Shown: positions 52,649-61,624 of the stretch, piece by piece
Layout of the letters: each line of letters starts with the position of its first letter
Position numbering within the stretch: the stretch's first letter is position 1
Origin: Azospirillum brasilense
Lineage (GTDB): Bacteria; Pseudomonadota; Alphaproteobacteria; Azospirillales; Azospirillaceae
Length of the DNA: 64,000 bases
Assembly (NCBI RefSeq): GCF_001315015.1
Contig: NZ_CP012915.1
Location: 868,001-932,000 of the forward strand
Reading direction: 5' to 3'
Translations under genes and position numbers: made by a program
The notes under the pieces: model-generated
The model's input: only the letters and a program-made list of their open reading frames with translations
What the model was told of the DNA's origin: nothing
Databases searched by the model: none

Positions 52649-53476
52649 TCAGTGGGAGAGCAGCAGCGGCACCGGGCAGGTGCGCAGGACATGGCGCGTC
52701 CCGCCGCCGCGGTGCAGGAAGGGGAAGCCGTAATGGCCGTGCGCGCCCATCACCAGCAGATCGGCCCCGGAATCGATGCTGCGGGCCAGGAGCGCGTCCA
52801 TGGCGCCGATGTCGGTCACCGTGAAATGCGTCTGGTCGGCCGACACGCCGTGGAGCGCCAGATGGTCGAGCAGGCCGATGCGCTGCGGCTCCGTCCCGGC
52901 CGGCGGGGCGGCCTGGGTCAGAACGGTGATGACGGTGACCTCGTCGGCGACCTGGAGGAAGGGCATGGCGTCGGCCAGGGCACGGGCGGCTTCGCGCTCG
53001 GCATTCCAGGCGACGGCAACGCGCTTGCCGATCACCGGGAAGGTTCCGGCGAAGGGCAGCACCAGCACCGGGCGGCCCGAGTTCAGCACCACCTGCTCGT
53101 TCAGCTCTTCCGGCGCCACGCCGTCGGCGGGGGCGCTGCGGTCGAACTGGCCCAGCACCGTCAGGTCGGCGAAGCGCGACCAGATGATGACCTCGCGGAT
53201 GACGTGGTTGTGCTCGCCGTGGGTCAGGCCGTGCCACTGGCCCTGCAGGCCCGACGCCTGGAGCTTGTCGCGGAACATCGCCTCGCTGCGGGCGGCGGCC
53301 TGTTCCAGATGGTCGCTGGAGCGGCGGGCGATGACGCTGGTGGCGCTGCGGTCCGGCTGGGCGAACAGGCCGCGCAGGAAGGCGCCGCTGGTCTTCGCCA
53401 GCGCAATGGCCGCGTCGAGGCGGGTTTCCACCTGCGGTCCGGAATCGAGATGCACGAGGATGTGCTTGTAGGCCAT
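52649..53476 (-). CDS. Universal stress protein (tandem UspA)
   Basis: 275 residues. An N-terminal Usp unit (YKHILVHLDSGPQVETRLDAAIALAKTSGAFLRGLFAQ, 3-41) is followed by a second one whose end carries the nucleotide-loop pattern LLVMGAHGHYGFPFLHRGGGTRHVL near the C-terminus. Usp proteins bind ATP or act as dimers in stress survival. No regulatory site is visible upstream. It is the first gene of a pair with the small membrane protein. Confidence 0.93.
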   Translation of the reverse strand: MAYKHILVHLDSGPQVETRLDAAIALAKTSGAFLRGLFAQPDRSATSVIARRSSDHLEQAAARSEAMFRDKLQASGLQGQWHGLTHGEHNHVIREVIIWSRFADLTVLGQFDRSAPADGVAPEELNEQVVLNSGRPVLVLPFAGTFPVIGKRVAVAWNAEREAARALADAMPFLQVADEVTVITVLTQAAPPAGTEPQRIGLLDHLALHGVSADQTHFTVTDIGAMDALLARSIDSGADLLVMGAHGHYGFPFLHRGGGTRHVLRTCPVPLLLSH

Positions 53477-53606
53477 GAAAATCCTCCCGTTATTCTTGTT
53501 CGGGCGGGCGTGCCCCGGGGGCGACGCGCCTGCATCGATTGTTCCTCTTGCGGCGCCGCAACGCCAGCAGGAAAAAGCCTTCCGGAAGGATGGAATAGGC
53601 GTTTCT

Positions 53607-55436
53607 TCAGAAGCTCATGCGCAAGCGGGCGGTGAAGGCGTGGTTGTGGCCATCCGCTCCCGACAGTTCGCCGCGGTAGCCCACCGTGGCGCCGACCGCC
53701 TGCCAAAGCTGAGCCGACAGGCCGACGCCGATCACCAGGGAGTCGCGGCCGTCGCCGCTGGGGCTTACGCTGTTGGCGGCCCCGCCGGGCAGGCGGACGG
53801 TGACGGTGCGCGCGTCTTCGGCGAACTGGTGCTCCCAGGCGATGCCCAGGCTGGGCTGAAGCACCGATCGTCCGATCTCCACGACGGTCGAGGCTTCGGC
53901 CCCGACGCTGCTCTCCAGCGATTCGGCGCTCTGCCGCTCGACGCCGAGCGACAGCAGACCGGCGCCGCTCTCCTGATAGCCGTCGATGCGCGTGTGGATG
54001 TAGCGCAGGCCCAGCCGCGGCCCCAGCGCCACCGGTCCGAGCTGCGCCGTGTAGCCCCCGGCGACCGACAGGGCGTAGGTCCGCCCGTCCGTGTCCGCCG
54101 AGGCGCTGGGGAACGGCGCAAAACCGGTGGTCCGGTCGATGTCGCCGTAACGGTCGAAGGAGACGCTGCCCGCCACGGCCAGTTGAAAGCCCCGCGCCTC
54201 GGTCACCGCGTGCAGGCCGATGATGGTGCTGGTCATGTCCAGCGTGCCCGCCCCCTCGTCCAGCTTGGCGCGGCCGCGCGACCCGCCGACCGACAGCCCG
54301 ACGCGCGAGGCCGACCCGACCGGCAGTTCGGCGCCGACGCCGCCAGACTGGGTGTTGAAGCGGAAGCCCTGGCGCTCCGGCGTGCCGCCGAGACGGCCCC
54401 AGGCGGCGTCGCCGATCAGGAACGCCCTCAGCTCCCCGTTGCCGAGCGGCGCCTCCACCCGCGTGGCGGCGGGGCCGGCGATGGAGCCGAGCAGAGCGCG
54501 ATGCCAGCTCCGCGTCGCCTCGAAGGCCAGTTCCGGCTGCATTGCCACCGCTTCCGCCGCGTCGTTCAGCGCGAGCAGGGCGCCCTGCATGTATTGCGCG
54601 ATCAGCAGATGGGCGGCGCGGGTCGGGTGGATCTCGTCCCAATAGACGGTCTGGTCGGCCTGCGCCTCGGTCCCGCAGGCGCCGGTCGGCGCGTTGTCCG
54701 ACAGGCAGGGCGTGACGGTGTTGGTGAAGCCATAGGCCGTCGGGTTGGCCGCCACCGCGCGGTACAGCGCGTTGACGTCAGCCACCACGACGGTGACTCC
54801 CAGCCGCTTCTCCACGTCGGCCATCGCCTGCGACAGCAACGTGTTGTGGGAGGCGGTGACGGCGTTCAGCAAGGCGGCGCGGTCGGAATTGCGGGTGTCC
54901 GGGATGGTGCCGAGGTCCGGCAGGTTCGGCACCAGGAAGGTCTTCCCGCCGAGCGCCGCCAGACGCTCCACCGTGGTGACGATGTTGCCGACCGTCTGGG
55001 TGACGAGGCCCGAAGGGTCCGAACCGGCGGAGACGCGGTTGAAATAGTCGTTGCCGCCAGCCCAGACCGCGAACAGTCCGCCGCCGGTGCCGCTCGGGCG
55101 GCTGAGCAGGAACTGACCGACCTGCCCCTGGATGCCGGGAACGCCGGTCTGCGACAGGGTCCCGGTCTCGGCACCGCCATAGGCGAAGTTGGTCTTCTGG
55201 TCGGGCTGGCTGCCGATCAGCGGGGCCAGCCGCTCGACCCAGACGGGGCCGTTGGAGAAACGCCCGTCGTAATAGGGCGGGCTTTGCGGAATGCCGCCGC
55301 GCGTCAGCTCATAGACGCGGCCGGTGTCGGACAGGCTGTCGCCGAAGACGAACACCCGGTCGAACGGCACCGCCCCGGCGGGCGCCGACATCAGCAACGC
55401 GGCTCCCGCCGCCATACGAATCGCCTTACCCGTCAC
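53607..55436 (-). CDS. GDSL/SGNH esterase autotransporter
   Basis: 609 residues from GTG 55436, which has GGGAGG 7 bases upstream; ATG 55415 is the weaker alternative. A signal peptide (IRMAAGAALLMSAPAGA) precedes a GDSL domain with Ser34 (FVFGDSLSDTG), WAGGNDYF, and DEIHPT (near 270, Asp and His of the triad). The C-terminal 280 residues form an autotransporter barrel ending in Phe (TARLRMSF). Such enzymes are lipases/esterases displayed on the outer membrane. Confidence 0.95.
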   Translation of the reverse strand: MTGKAIRMAAGAALLMSAPAGAVPFDRVFVFGDSLSDTGRVYELTRGGIPQSPPYYDGRFSNGPVWVERLAPLIGSQPDQKTNFAYGGAETGTLSQTGVPGIQGQVGQFLLSRPSGTGGGLFAVWAGGNDYFNRVSAGSDPSGLVTQTVGNIVTTVERLAALGGKTFLVPNLPDLGTIPDTRNSDRAALLNAVTASHNTLLSQAMADVEKRLGVTVVVADVNALYRAVAANPTAYGFTNTVTPCLSDNAPTGACGTEAQADQTVYWDEIHPTRAAHLLIAQYMQGALLALNDAAEAVAMQPELAFEATRSWHRALLGSIAGPAATRVEAPLGNGELRAFLIGDAAWGRLGGTPERQGFRFNTQSGGVGAELPVGSASRVGLSVGGSRGRAKLDEGAGTLDMTSTIIGLHAVTEARGFQLAVAGSVSFDRYGDIDRTTGFAPFPSASADTDGRTYALSVAGGYTAQLGPVALGPRLGLRYIHTRIDGYQESGAGLLSLGVERQSAESLESSVGAEASTVVEIGRSVLQPSLGIAWEHQFAEDARTVTVRLPGGAANSVSPSGDGRDSLVIGVGLSAQLWQAVGATVGYRGELSGADGHNHAFTARLRMSF

Positions 55437-55544
55437 CGCCTCACCTCCCCGCTGGACAGCCGGAAAACAGGAGTGGTGCGTCAAAGCGGGGGGCGGTACC
55501 GCCATTGCGTCGGGAAGAGAAGCCGCTTGGGCGGGTTCATCAGA

Positions 55545-55577
55545 CCATGGGGGACCCGAGCATGGGTCCATCCATGG
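55545..55577. promoter_or_regulatory. Strong hairpin in the leader of the autotransporter gene
   Basis: CCATGG (55545-55550) and GGACCC (55552-55557) pair with GGGTCC (55564-55569) and CCATGG (55572-55577), leaving a one-base and a two-base bulge and a six-base loop. It is 109 bases before the autotransporter start and 78 bases after the cytochrome b561 stop on the same strand. It may end the upstream transcript or fold in the leader. No T run follows. Confidence 0.45.
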
Positions 55578-55654
55578 AGGAGGCAGGACCTCACCACTCG
55601 GCGGGCGGCGCCCACCGGCACCCCGGTGTCCGCGCCGTCCGCCCTTTTCTCAGT

Positions 55655-56230
55655 TCAGCGGTTTCCCCAGGGCAGCATCCGGTTCAGCGTCCCATCCTTC
55701 AGCACATACTGGTGGACCAGGGCCGCCGCCGCGTGGAGGCCGGCCAGCACGATGATGGCGGTGCCGAGAAACTCGTGGGCCTCCTCCAGCGTGTGGCCGA
55801 AGGCTTTGTCCTCACCGACCAGCGCGGGCAGCGTGAACAGGCCGAAGACGGAAACGGGATGCCCGTTGGCCTGCGTCATCAGCACGCCGGCCAGCGGCAC
55901 GGCAATCATCAGGGCGTAGAGCGCCAGATGCCCGGCCTTGGCCGCCAGCAGGAGCAGCGGCGCGGTGTCGGAAGGCATCGGCGGCGGCGGGCTGACGGCG
56001 CGCCAGACCATGCGCAGCGCCACCAGCGCCAGAACGAGGACGCCGAGCGAACGGTGGAGGTCCATCAGGGCGGTCCGCTCCGGCCCGCGGGGCACCAGTC
56101 CGCGCCCCTGGGCGATGGCGAAGGCCACCAGAATCAGCAGGGCGACGCTCCAGTGCAGGAACAGCATCACCCCGTCGTAGCGGGTCTTGACGGGCGGCCT
56201 AGCGGCGGCCTCGGAATAGGCGTTGGACAT
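55655..56230 (-). CDS. Cytochrome b561-type diheme membrane protein
   Basis: 191 residues with four membrane helices. Heme-ligand candidates are His in FLHWSVALL (helix 1), DLHRSLGVL (helix 2), a His in helix 3 (AGHLALYALMIAV) and LEEAHEFLGTAI / LAGLHAAAALVHQY. This is the CybB pattern; family members transfer electrons from quinol. GGGGGA precedes the ATG by 6 bases. No dedicated partner is adjacent, though the secreted autotransporter lies downstream. Confidence 0.93.
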   Translation of the reverse strand: MSNAYSEAAARPPVKTRYDGVMLFLHWSVALLILVAFAIAQGRGLVPRGPERTALMDLHRSLGVLVLALVALRMVWRAVSPPPPMPSDTAPLLLLAAKAGHLALYALMIAVPLAGVLMTQANGHPVSVFGLFTLPALVGEDKAFGHTLEEAHEFLGTAIIVLAGLHAAAALVHQYVLKDGTLNRMLPWGNR

Positions 56231-56434
56231 TGGGAGTCCCCCTCATCGGCAGAAACAGGCAAGTCCTGCCGATCCTGTCCGGGGGCGACTGAACCCAAGC
56301 TGAACGGCGGAACCCAGGACTGAGATGGGGGTGCAGGGCTGGTCCGCGCCGTGGTCGCACGGATGACCCGGCGGGCCAGCCGGGTCACCCCGAACAGTGG
56401 GAAGGTTCTCGCCGCCGGTCGTCGCCGAAGGGCG

Positions 56435-58408
56435 TCACACCGTCGCTTCGGACTCCGGCGCCAGTTCGGCGGCGGGCAGCAGGCGGCGCACGGTCAGGCA
56501 GACGATGTCGCCGGTCTGGCCGCCCGGACCGACATGGGCCTCCACCGCGCGCAGCAGCAGTTCGGAGCGGTCGCGCGCCGACAGGCCGCGACCCTGGTGC
56601 AGGACGGCGGCCAGACGCTCCTCGCCGAACGGCTCGCGCTGGGCGTTCACCGCGCGCAGCACGCCCTCGGTGCACAGGAACAGCGTGTCCTCCTGCTCCA
56701 GCCGAGCCACCGCCTCGCCGTAGGGGATGCCCTTGCGCACGCCCAGCGCCGGGCCGCCGGCGTCGGCCAGGGTCAGGACGCTGCCGTCCGCCCGGATGCG
56801 GCAGGGCGCGCGGTTGCCGGCGCTGGAATGGCTGAGCGCCCCGGTCTCACGGTCGTAGAGGGCGACGAAGGCGGTGGCGAAACCGTCGAAGGGGCTCTGC
56901 CCGCACAGCCGGTCGTTGGCCGCCGCCAGGATGGCCGCGGGGGTCATGCCGGGCCGGGCCGCCGCCTCGCGGATCGCGCCGCGCACCAGCAGCATCAGGA
57001 AGGCCGCCGGCACGCCCCAGCCGGACACGCCGGCCACCACCAGCAGGCACTGGCGCTCGTCCAGTTCGATCACGTCGTAGAAGTCGCCGCTGACCGCCGG
57101 ACCGGGGACCAGCAGGCCGAAGAACTGGCTGTCGCGCCCGGCGGGAAGCTGCTGCGGCAGCAGGTTCGCCTGCACGTCGCGGGCGGCGCGCTGCTCCTCC
57201 TCGATCAGATGTTCGGCGGCGGCCAGCTTCTCGGTGCGGGTCTCCAGCTCGGCCGTGCGCATCAGAAGCTGGGCGTCCAGCGTCTCCTCGCGGTAGGACG
57301 CCTCCAGCGCCATGCTGCGGAAGACGCGGGCGAGGCGGCCCATCTCGTCGTTGCGCTCCATCGCCTCGTTCAGGGTGAAGGGGTTGAAGCGCCCGGCCTC
57401 GACGGCGGCGACGGCCTCGCCCAGCCGCTCGATCGGAGCCATCTGGCTGCGCGCGAAGCGGACGGCGCCGTAGACGCCCGCCGCCAGGGCGAGCAGCCCG
57501 ACCAGCACGCCGATCTTCACATGGCGCCCGACCACCGAGGACAGGTCCTCCGCCGGCAGGCGGACCACCGCGATGCCCGCCCCCTGCCCCGCCACCGCCG
57601 GCACCGGGGCGAAGGCGGTCAGCCGGTCGCCCTCGCGCAGAAGACCGGTTTCACCGGCCGCCGCCGCGGCCTTCGCCGCCTCGATTGCCCGTTCCGACAG
57701 CGGTCCGGCGCTGGGGCCGGTGGCGTGCACGGCGAGACGCCCGTCGCGCTCCAGAAGCCACGCGCCCTCCACCGTGCCGCCGGCCAGCAGGGAGGCCATC
57801 ACGCCGTCCACCCCGGCCTTGCGGGCGATGTCGCCCAGCCGGCGCACGTCGGCGCCGACCTGGACGATGCGCGGCTTGTCGACGCCCGCCACACCGGCGA
57901 ACTTCATCAGCTTGCCGCCTTCGGTGGCGGCGTCGGTCACCACCTTCTCCGGCGCGCGGTTCAGCAGGCCGTAATAGGGCGCCTGGCGCGGCTGCGCACG
58001 GGCGTCGGGGCCGAAGGTGATGTCGGGGCCGGGGATGTTGTGCAGATAGGCGCGGCCCCGGTTGTCGGTGACCCAGATCTCGTCCGGCCCGCCGCCATCC
58101 GCGACGGCCTTCAGCCGGTCGGTCACCGCCTTGACCGGCGCCTTGCCCGCCTCCATCACCGCCACGAGGTGGGCGGCGAGGGTCGCCTCCGACAGCAGCC
58201 GGTCGCCCAGAAGCGCCTCGACGTCGCGCGGGACCTCGCGCGCCAGCGTGGCGGAGCGGGCCAGCAGGGTCGCCGCGCCGCGGCCATCCGCTTCCACCCG
58301 CGTCTGGATCGCCGAATGGGTCGTCCAGGCCAGCAGAATCGTAACCAGCGCCACCGCCAGCGTCACCAGCCCGGAGATCAGGAGGACCAAACGCCCTTGA
58401 AAGGTCAT
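56435..58408 (-). CDS. Membrane HAMP-SpoIIE protein, PP2C-like phosphatase with degenerate metal site
   Basis: 657 residues: N-terminal helix (LVLLISGLVTLAVALVTILLA), a periplasmic sensor of about 250 residues, a second helix (IGVLVGLLALAAGVYGAV), a HAMP linker, a coiled coil, and a C-terminal SpoIIE/PP2C domain (about 420-645). The first metal site is normal (SGDFYD, near 439). The DVSGHG motif reads AGVSGWG (near 456), TDG reads TEG (near 577), and DDIT reads GDIV (near 634). Three of four metal-binding acids are therefore changed. It may be a pseudophosphatase or signalling relay. No RsbV/RsbW partner is next to it. Confidence 0.9.
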   Translation of the reverse strand: MTFQGRLVLLISGLVTLAVALVTILLAWTTHSAIQTRVEADGRGAATLLARSATLAREVPRDVEALLGDRLLSEATLAAHLVAVMEAGKAPVKAVTDRLKAVADGGGPDEIWVTDNRGRAYLHNIPGPDITFGPDARAQPRQAPYYGLLNRAPEKVVTDAATEGGKLMKFAGVAGVDKPRIVQVGADVRRLGDIARKAGVDGVMASLLAGGTVEGAWLLERDGRLAVHATGPSAGPLSERAIEAAKAAAAAGETGLLREGDRLTAFAPVPAVAGQGAGIAVVRLPAEDLSSVVGRHVKIGVLVGLLALAAGVYGAVRFARSQMAPIERLGEAVAAVEAGRFNPFTLNEAMERNDEMGRLARVFRSMALEASYREETLDAQLLMRTAELETRTEKLAAAEHLIEEEQRAARDVQANLLPQQLPAGRDSQFFGLLVPGPAVSGDFYDVIELDERQCLLVVAGVSGWGVPAAFLMLLVRGAIREAAARPGMTPAAILAAANDRLCGQSPFDGFATAFVALYDRETGALSHSSAGNRAPCRIRADGSVLTLADAGGPALGVRKGIPYGEAVARLEQEDTLFLCTEGVLRAVNAQREPFGEERLAAVLHQGRGLSARDRSELLLRAVEAHVGPGGQTGDIVCLTVRRLLPAAELAPESEATV

Positions 58409-58563
58409 GGAGGGGACCCGCCTTCTGTAGCCAACCGACCGCCGCGGGCGCTCCGCCGTCCCCGGACAAGCCTGGGATTTGGGAAAATTGCCCGACCGCG
58501 CCCGTCGGTTCTACCCAGCCGGGCAGCGTGAGTCCAGGAGAGGCGGACGCCGGTCCTGTAACC

Positions 58564-59583
58564 TCAGTACCAGTAGCCGCCGATCCGGTAGCGCGGGCGC
58601 CGCACCGCCGCCGGCATGGCGAGGTGCGGCCGGGCGTGCAGAGGGTGGGCGTGCAGAGGGTGGGCGTCGAGCCCCGGCAGGACCGGCGGCGGGGTGCGCA
58701 GCGCCATCAGGCGCCGCACGCGCTCCTCGGTCTCCGGATGGGTGCGCAGCAGGGACGGGATGTTCTGCGCCCGGCGGCGGCCGGGAAAGCGCAGCCCCTC
58801 CCACGGGCTGTGCTGAAGCCGCTCGATCCGGGCAAGCGCCGAGGCCACGCCCTCCGGGTCGCCGGTCAGGTGGGCGGCGTCGAGGTCGGCGTCGAATTCC
58901 CGCGTGCGCGACAGGGCAAGCTGCAGAAGCACGCCGATCCAGGGTGCGGCGATAAGCAGCAGCACCAGCAGCCAGGGAACCGCCTCCTGCCGCATCATCA
59001 GCAGCGGCAGATTGAGAATCAGCAAGGCCATGCCGAAGACCGACATCAGCCGGGTCAGGCTGGTCACCGTGTCGGCCAGCCCCATCACGGTCAGGTCGTT
59101 GTTGCGCACATGGCTGACCTCGTGGGCCAGCACCCCGGCCAGCTCGCGCAGGCTGAGCGCGCGCAGCAGCCCGTCGGTGACCGCGATAGCCGACCGGCGG
59201 CGGCTGCCAACGGCGAAGGCGTTCAGCGCCGGGCTGGCGACGTACCACAGCTCCGGCACCGCGGGCAGCTCCGCCCGCCGGGCAATGGCGGCCAGCGCGT
59301 CGAACAGGACCGGGGCCTCCGCATAGGTCAGGCGGCGGGCGCCGAACATGCCCAGCACCATGCGCGGCGACAGGCGCGGGCTGAACAGCAGGCTGATGGC
59401 GCCGCCAAGCAGCGCCCACAGCACCCCCTCAACCCCCGCCAGGATCATCCCGCACAGCGCCAGCAGCAGCACCATGCCGCCGAGCAGGAGGAGGGATTGC
59501 AACACGTTCGCGATCTTGTGGCGCCGCCTCAGGTCGGCGACGGCCTGATCGGTGGGCATGAAGGACCGAGGCATGTGCGGCAT
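58564..59583 (-). CDS. htpX: M48-family zinc metalloprotease (HtpX-like)
   Basis: 339 residues from ATG 59583, supported by AGGGAGGAA 9-17 bases upstream; ATG 59607 is also open. Two N-terminal membrane helices (about 27-70) and two more after the active site. The zinc motif is HEVSH (about 153-157, LAHEVSHVRNND), with the third ligand Glu in REFDADLDAA. HtpX degrades misfolded inner-membrane proteins. Its tail (DAHPLHAHPLHARPH) is His-rich and made by a 15-base tandem duplication. It is divergent from cbpA. Confidence 0.9.
   Translation of the reverse strand: MPHMPRSFMPTDQAVADLRRRHKIANVLQSLLLLGGMVLLLALCGMILAGVEGVLWALLGGAISLLFSPRLSPRMVLGMFGARRLTYAEAPVLFDALAAIARRAELPAVPELWYVASPALNAFAVGSRRRSAIAVTDGLLRALSLRELAGVLAHEVSHVRNNDLTVMGLADTVTSLTRLMSVFGMALLILNLPLLMMRQEAVPWLLVLLLIAAPWIGVLLQLALSRTREFDADLDAAHLTGDPEGVASALARIERLQHSPWEGLRFPGRRRAQNIPSLLRTHPETEERVRRLMALRTPPPVLPGLDAHPLHAHPLHARPHLAMPAAVRRPRYRIGGYWY
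58632..58661. repeat. Two tandem copies of a 15-base unit within htpX
   Basis: GGGCGTGCAGAGGGT occurs at 58632-58646 and 58647-58661, followed by a partial third copy. In the minus-strand protein it encodes a repeated HPLHA, so the duplication is in frame and extends a His-rich tail. Confidence 0.8.
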
Positions 59584-59816
59584 GACGGGGGCTTCCTCCC
59601 TGACCATCTCCCTTTGGAACCGTTCAACCGGAGCCAAGTCCGGCCCGCTTCATATTGGCGCGCGCTGTTCCTTCGTCATCCCGGCCGCAAGCACAGGCGA
59701 CGTGCGTTGCACGGAAGGGCACCCCTCTTGATTTGCGGGGGAGCGTCGAACACATACACGTCGAACGTGCTCACCCGTCAGCCGCTGACCCCCGCTTTTC
59801 AATCACGGTCATCGCC

Positions 59817-60725
59817 ATGAGCAATCCTTACGAGATTCTGGGCGTATCCCCCACCGCTTCAGACGACGAGATCCGCAAGGCCTACCGAAAGCTGGCCAAG
59901 AAGCACCACCCCGACCTCAATCCCGGCAAGGCGGAAGCCGAGCAGCGCTTCAAGGACATCAGCGCCGCCTACAGTCTGCTGTCGGATGCCGACAAGCGCG
60001 CCCGCTTCGACCGCGGGGAGATCGACGACTCCGGCCAGGAACGGCCGCAGCGCCAATATTACCGCGACTTCGCCGAAGGCCCGGCGGGCGCCCGCTACGC
60101 CCACGCCGAGGGCTTCGCGTCGGATGATCTGGAACACATCTTCTCCGACCTGTTCGGCGGGCGCGGCTTCGCCCGCGGCGGCGCCATGCCGATGAAGGGC
60201 GGCAACCTCGGCATGGCGCTGACGGTCGATTTCCTGGCGGCGGCCAAGGGCGGCAAGCGTCGCGTCACCATGCCCGACGGGAAGACGCTGGACATCGACC
60301 TGCCCGCCGGGCTGGAGGATGGCGGCACCATCCGCCTGAAGGGCCAGGGCTTGCCCGGCAGCAACGGCGGTCCGCCCGGCGACGCACTGGTGACCGTCAA
60401 GGTCACGCCCCACCCGTGGTTCCGCCGCGACGGCGATGATATCCAGCTCGACCTGCCGGTGACGCTGGGCGAGGCGGTGCTGGGCGGCAAGGTGCGCGTG
60501 CCGACCATCGACGGGCCGGTGATGCTGACCGTTCCGAAGGGGGCGAACAACGGCACGCGGCTGCGGTTGAAAGGCAAGGGCCTTCCCGGAGCGAACGGCG
60601 CGCGCGGCGACCAGTATGTGACGCTGCGCATCGCCCTGCCCGACGCGCCCGACCCGGCGCTGGAGGCGTTCGTCCGGGATTGGAAAACCGACCACAACCC
60701 GAGACGGGACATGGAGGCCGCGTGA
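59817..60725 (+). CDS. cbpA: DnaJ-type co-chaperone CbpA
   Basis: 302 residues. J domain (2-70) with HPD at 31-33, a linker containing a [19 protein letters not shown] segment, and two C-terminal substrate-binding domains (about 125-290) with no zinc-finger, which is the class II CbpA/DjlA-like layout. It stimulates DnaK and, in relatives, binds curved DNA. It is followed 1 base later by cbpM, the standard pair. A heat-shock-like promoter was looked for upstream but not convincingly seen. Confidence 0.95.
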   Translation: MSNPYEILGVSPTASDDEIRKAYRKLAKKHHPDLNPGKAEAEQRFKDISAAYSLLSDADKRARFDRGEIDDSGQERPQRQYYRDFAEGPAGARYAHAEGFASDDLEHIFSDLFGGRGFARGGAMPMKGGNLGMALTVDFLAAAKGGKRRVTMPDGKTLDIDLPAGLEDGGTIRLKGQGLPGSNGGPPGDALVTVKVTPHPWFRRDGDDIQLDLPVTLGEAVLGGKVRVPTIDGPVMLTVPKGANNGTRLRLKGKGLPGANGARGDQYVTLRIALPDAPDPALEAFVRDWKTDHNPRRDMEAA

Positions 60726-60726
60726 G

Positions 60727-61095
60727 ATGGACCGGAACGACATGGACCAGCACGGCGCGCGATGGCGGACCGAGGAGGTGCTGGCCACCTGCCGGCGCGT
60801 CTCCTCCGCCCAGCTGACGGTGTGGGTGGAGCGGCACTGGCTGAGGCCGCGGCACGAAGGGACCGGTTTCGTCTTCAGCGCGGCGGACATGGCCCGGCTG
60901 GAACTGATCTGCGATCTGCGGGAGGATCTGGCGCTCGACGACGAGGCGATGCCGGTCGTGCTGTCGCTGCTGGACACCGTCTACGGGCTGCGGCGTCGCC
61001 TGCGCGTGTTGGCCGAAGCCATCGGCGATCTGCCGCCGGAGGCCCGCTATCTCCTGCAGGACGAGCTGCGGAAGCGGGAGGAAAAGGAGGAGTAG
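60727..61095 (+). CDS. cbpM: Chaperone modulator CbpM
   Basis: 122 residues with the MerR-like CbpM fold: SSAQLTVWVERHWLRP, then FSAADMARLELICDLREDLALDDEAMPVVLSLLDTVYGLRRRL. It inhibits CbpA by binding its J domain. Its gene follows cbpA with a single base between and stops 1 base before the convergent small gene. Confidence 0.92.
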   Translation: MDRNDMDQHGARWRTEEVLATCRRVSSAQLTVWVERHWLRPRHEGTGFVFSAADMARLELICDLREDLALDDEAMPVVLSLLDTVYGLRRRLRVLAEAIGDLPPEARYLLQDELRKREEKEE

Positions 61096-61096
61096 G

Positions 61097-61288
61097 TCAG
61101 CTCCGGACGCCGAAGGCCCGGCCGCTCAGCGCGATGTCCTGGTTGAAGCCTTCGGCGACCCGGTCGTTGCCGCCGGACTGCATGCACAGCGTCACGTTGA
61201 TGGCGCTGAGGATGGCGTGGTCGATCTGCTCCGGCTTGGCGTTGTGGCGTTTGATGGCTTGAAGCGCGCGGGTCACGGATTGGGCCAT
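61097..61288 (-). CDS. Unrecognised small protein
   Basis: 63 residues from ATG 61288: MAQSVTRALQAIKRHNAKPEQIDHAILSAINVTLCMQSGGNDR... No signal or membrane segment, one Cys. No family recognised and no strong Shine-Dalgarno. Coding status rests on its regular composition and on the fit between the neighbours. Confidence 0.5.
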   Translation of the reverse strand: MAQSVTRALQAIKRHNAKPEQIDHAILSAINVTLCMQSGGNDRVAEGFNQDIALSGRAFGVRS

Positions 61289-61624
61289 GGAGCAGGTTCC
61301 GTTCGTTCTGGCAGGCTGCCCGGGTTGATCGGCGGGTTGGTCGATGACGTCATCATGACGCCCCTTCGCTCGTCCCGCTGTGCGCCGGGCCACACCCAGC
61401 CGCACGGACCGCCTTTCGCAATGGCGAAAGTCCTAAAGCCCAAATTCTTAATCAGGTGTAAACGTCCGGCCGAGCCCAAAAGGCATAACCCTTTATGCCT
61501 TTCCTGGAAGCTCCATCAAACCAAGAGCATAGCTTGGTCCATCGGATTGGTATTACCGCTCATTAATATCAAATGCGACATTTTGCCCGGCGCCGCTGAC
61601 CACCCGACAGGGAGGCATCGCCCC
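61289..61624. other. 336-base intergenic region, AT-rich in its centre, with two hairpins
   Basis: No convincing gene. From about 61430 to 61590 the sequence is far more AT-rich than the rest of the window. It contains a perfect 10-bp hairpin, AAAGGCATAA (61479-61488) and TTATGCCTTT (61493-61502) with a four-base loop, and a second, ACCAAG (61520-61525) and CTTGGT (61533-61538). It lies downstream of the flavoprotein gene and upstream of the small gene, all on the minus strand. The first hairpin could be a terminator on either strand, and the region could also encode a small RNA. Confidence 0.6.

Noticed and set aside
53566-53590. CCTTCCGGAAGG followed by T-rich sequence after the autotransporter gene (minus strand)
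   Set aside because: The palindrome leaves only a four-base stem once a loop is allowed, too weak to call as a terminator.
59727-59757. Possible sigma-32 promoter before cbpA (CTTG ... CACATAC)
   Set aside because: The spacing between CTTG and the candidate -10 is 20 bases, longer than the expected 16-18, and the -10 is a poor match.
61273-61479. Small minus-strand frame of 68 codons
   Set aside because: Overlaps the small gene and the AT-rich region, with no Shine-Dalgarno and no family-like features.
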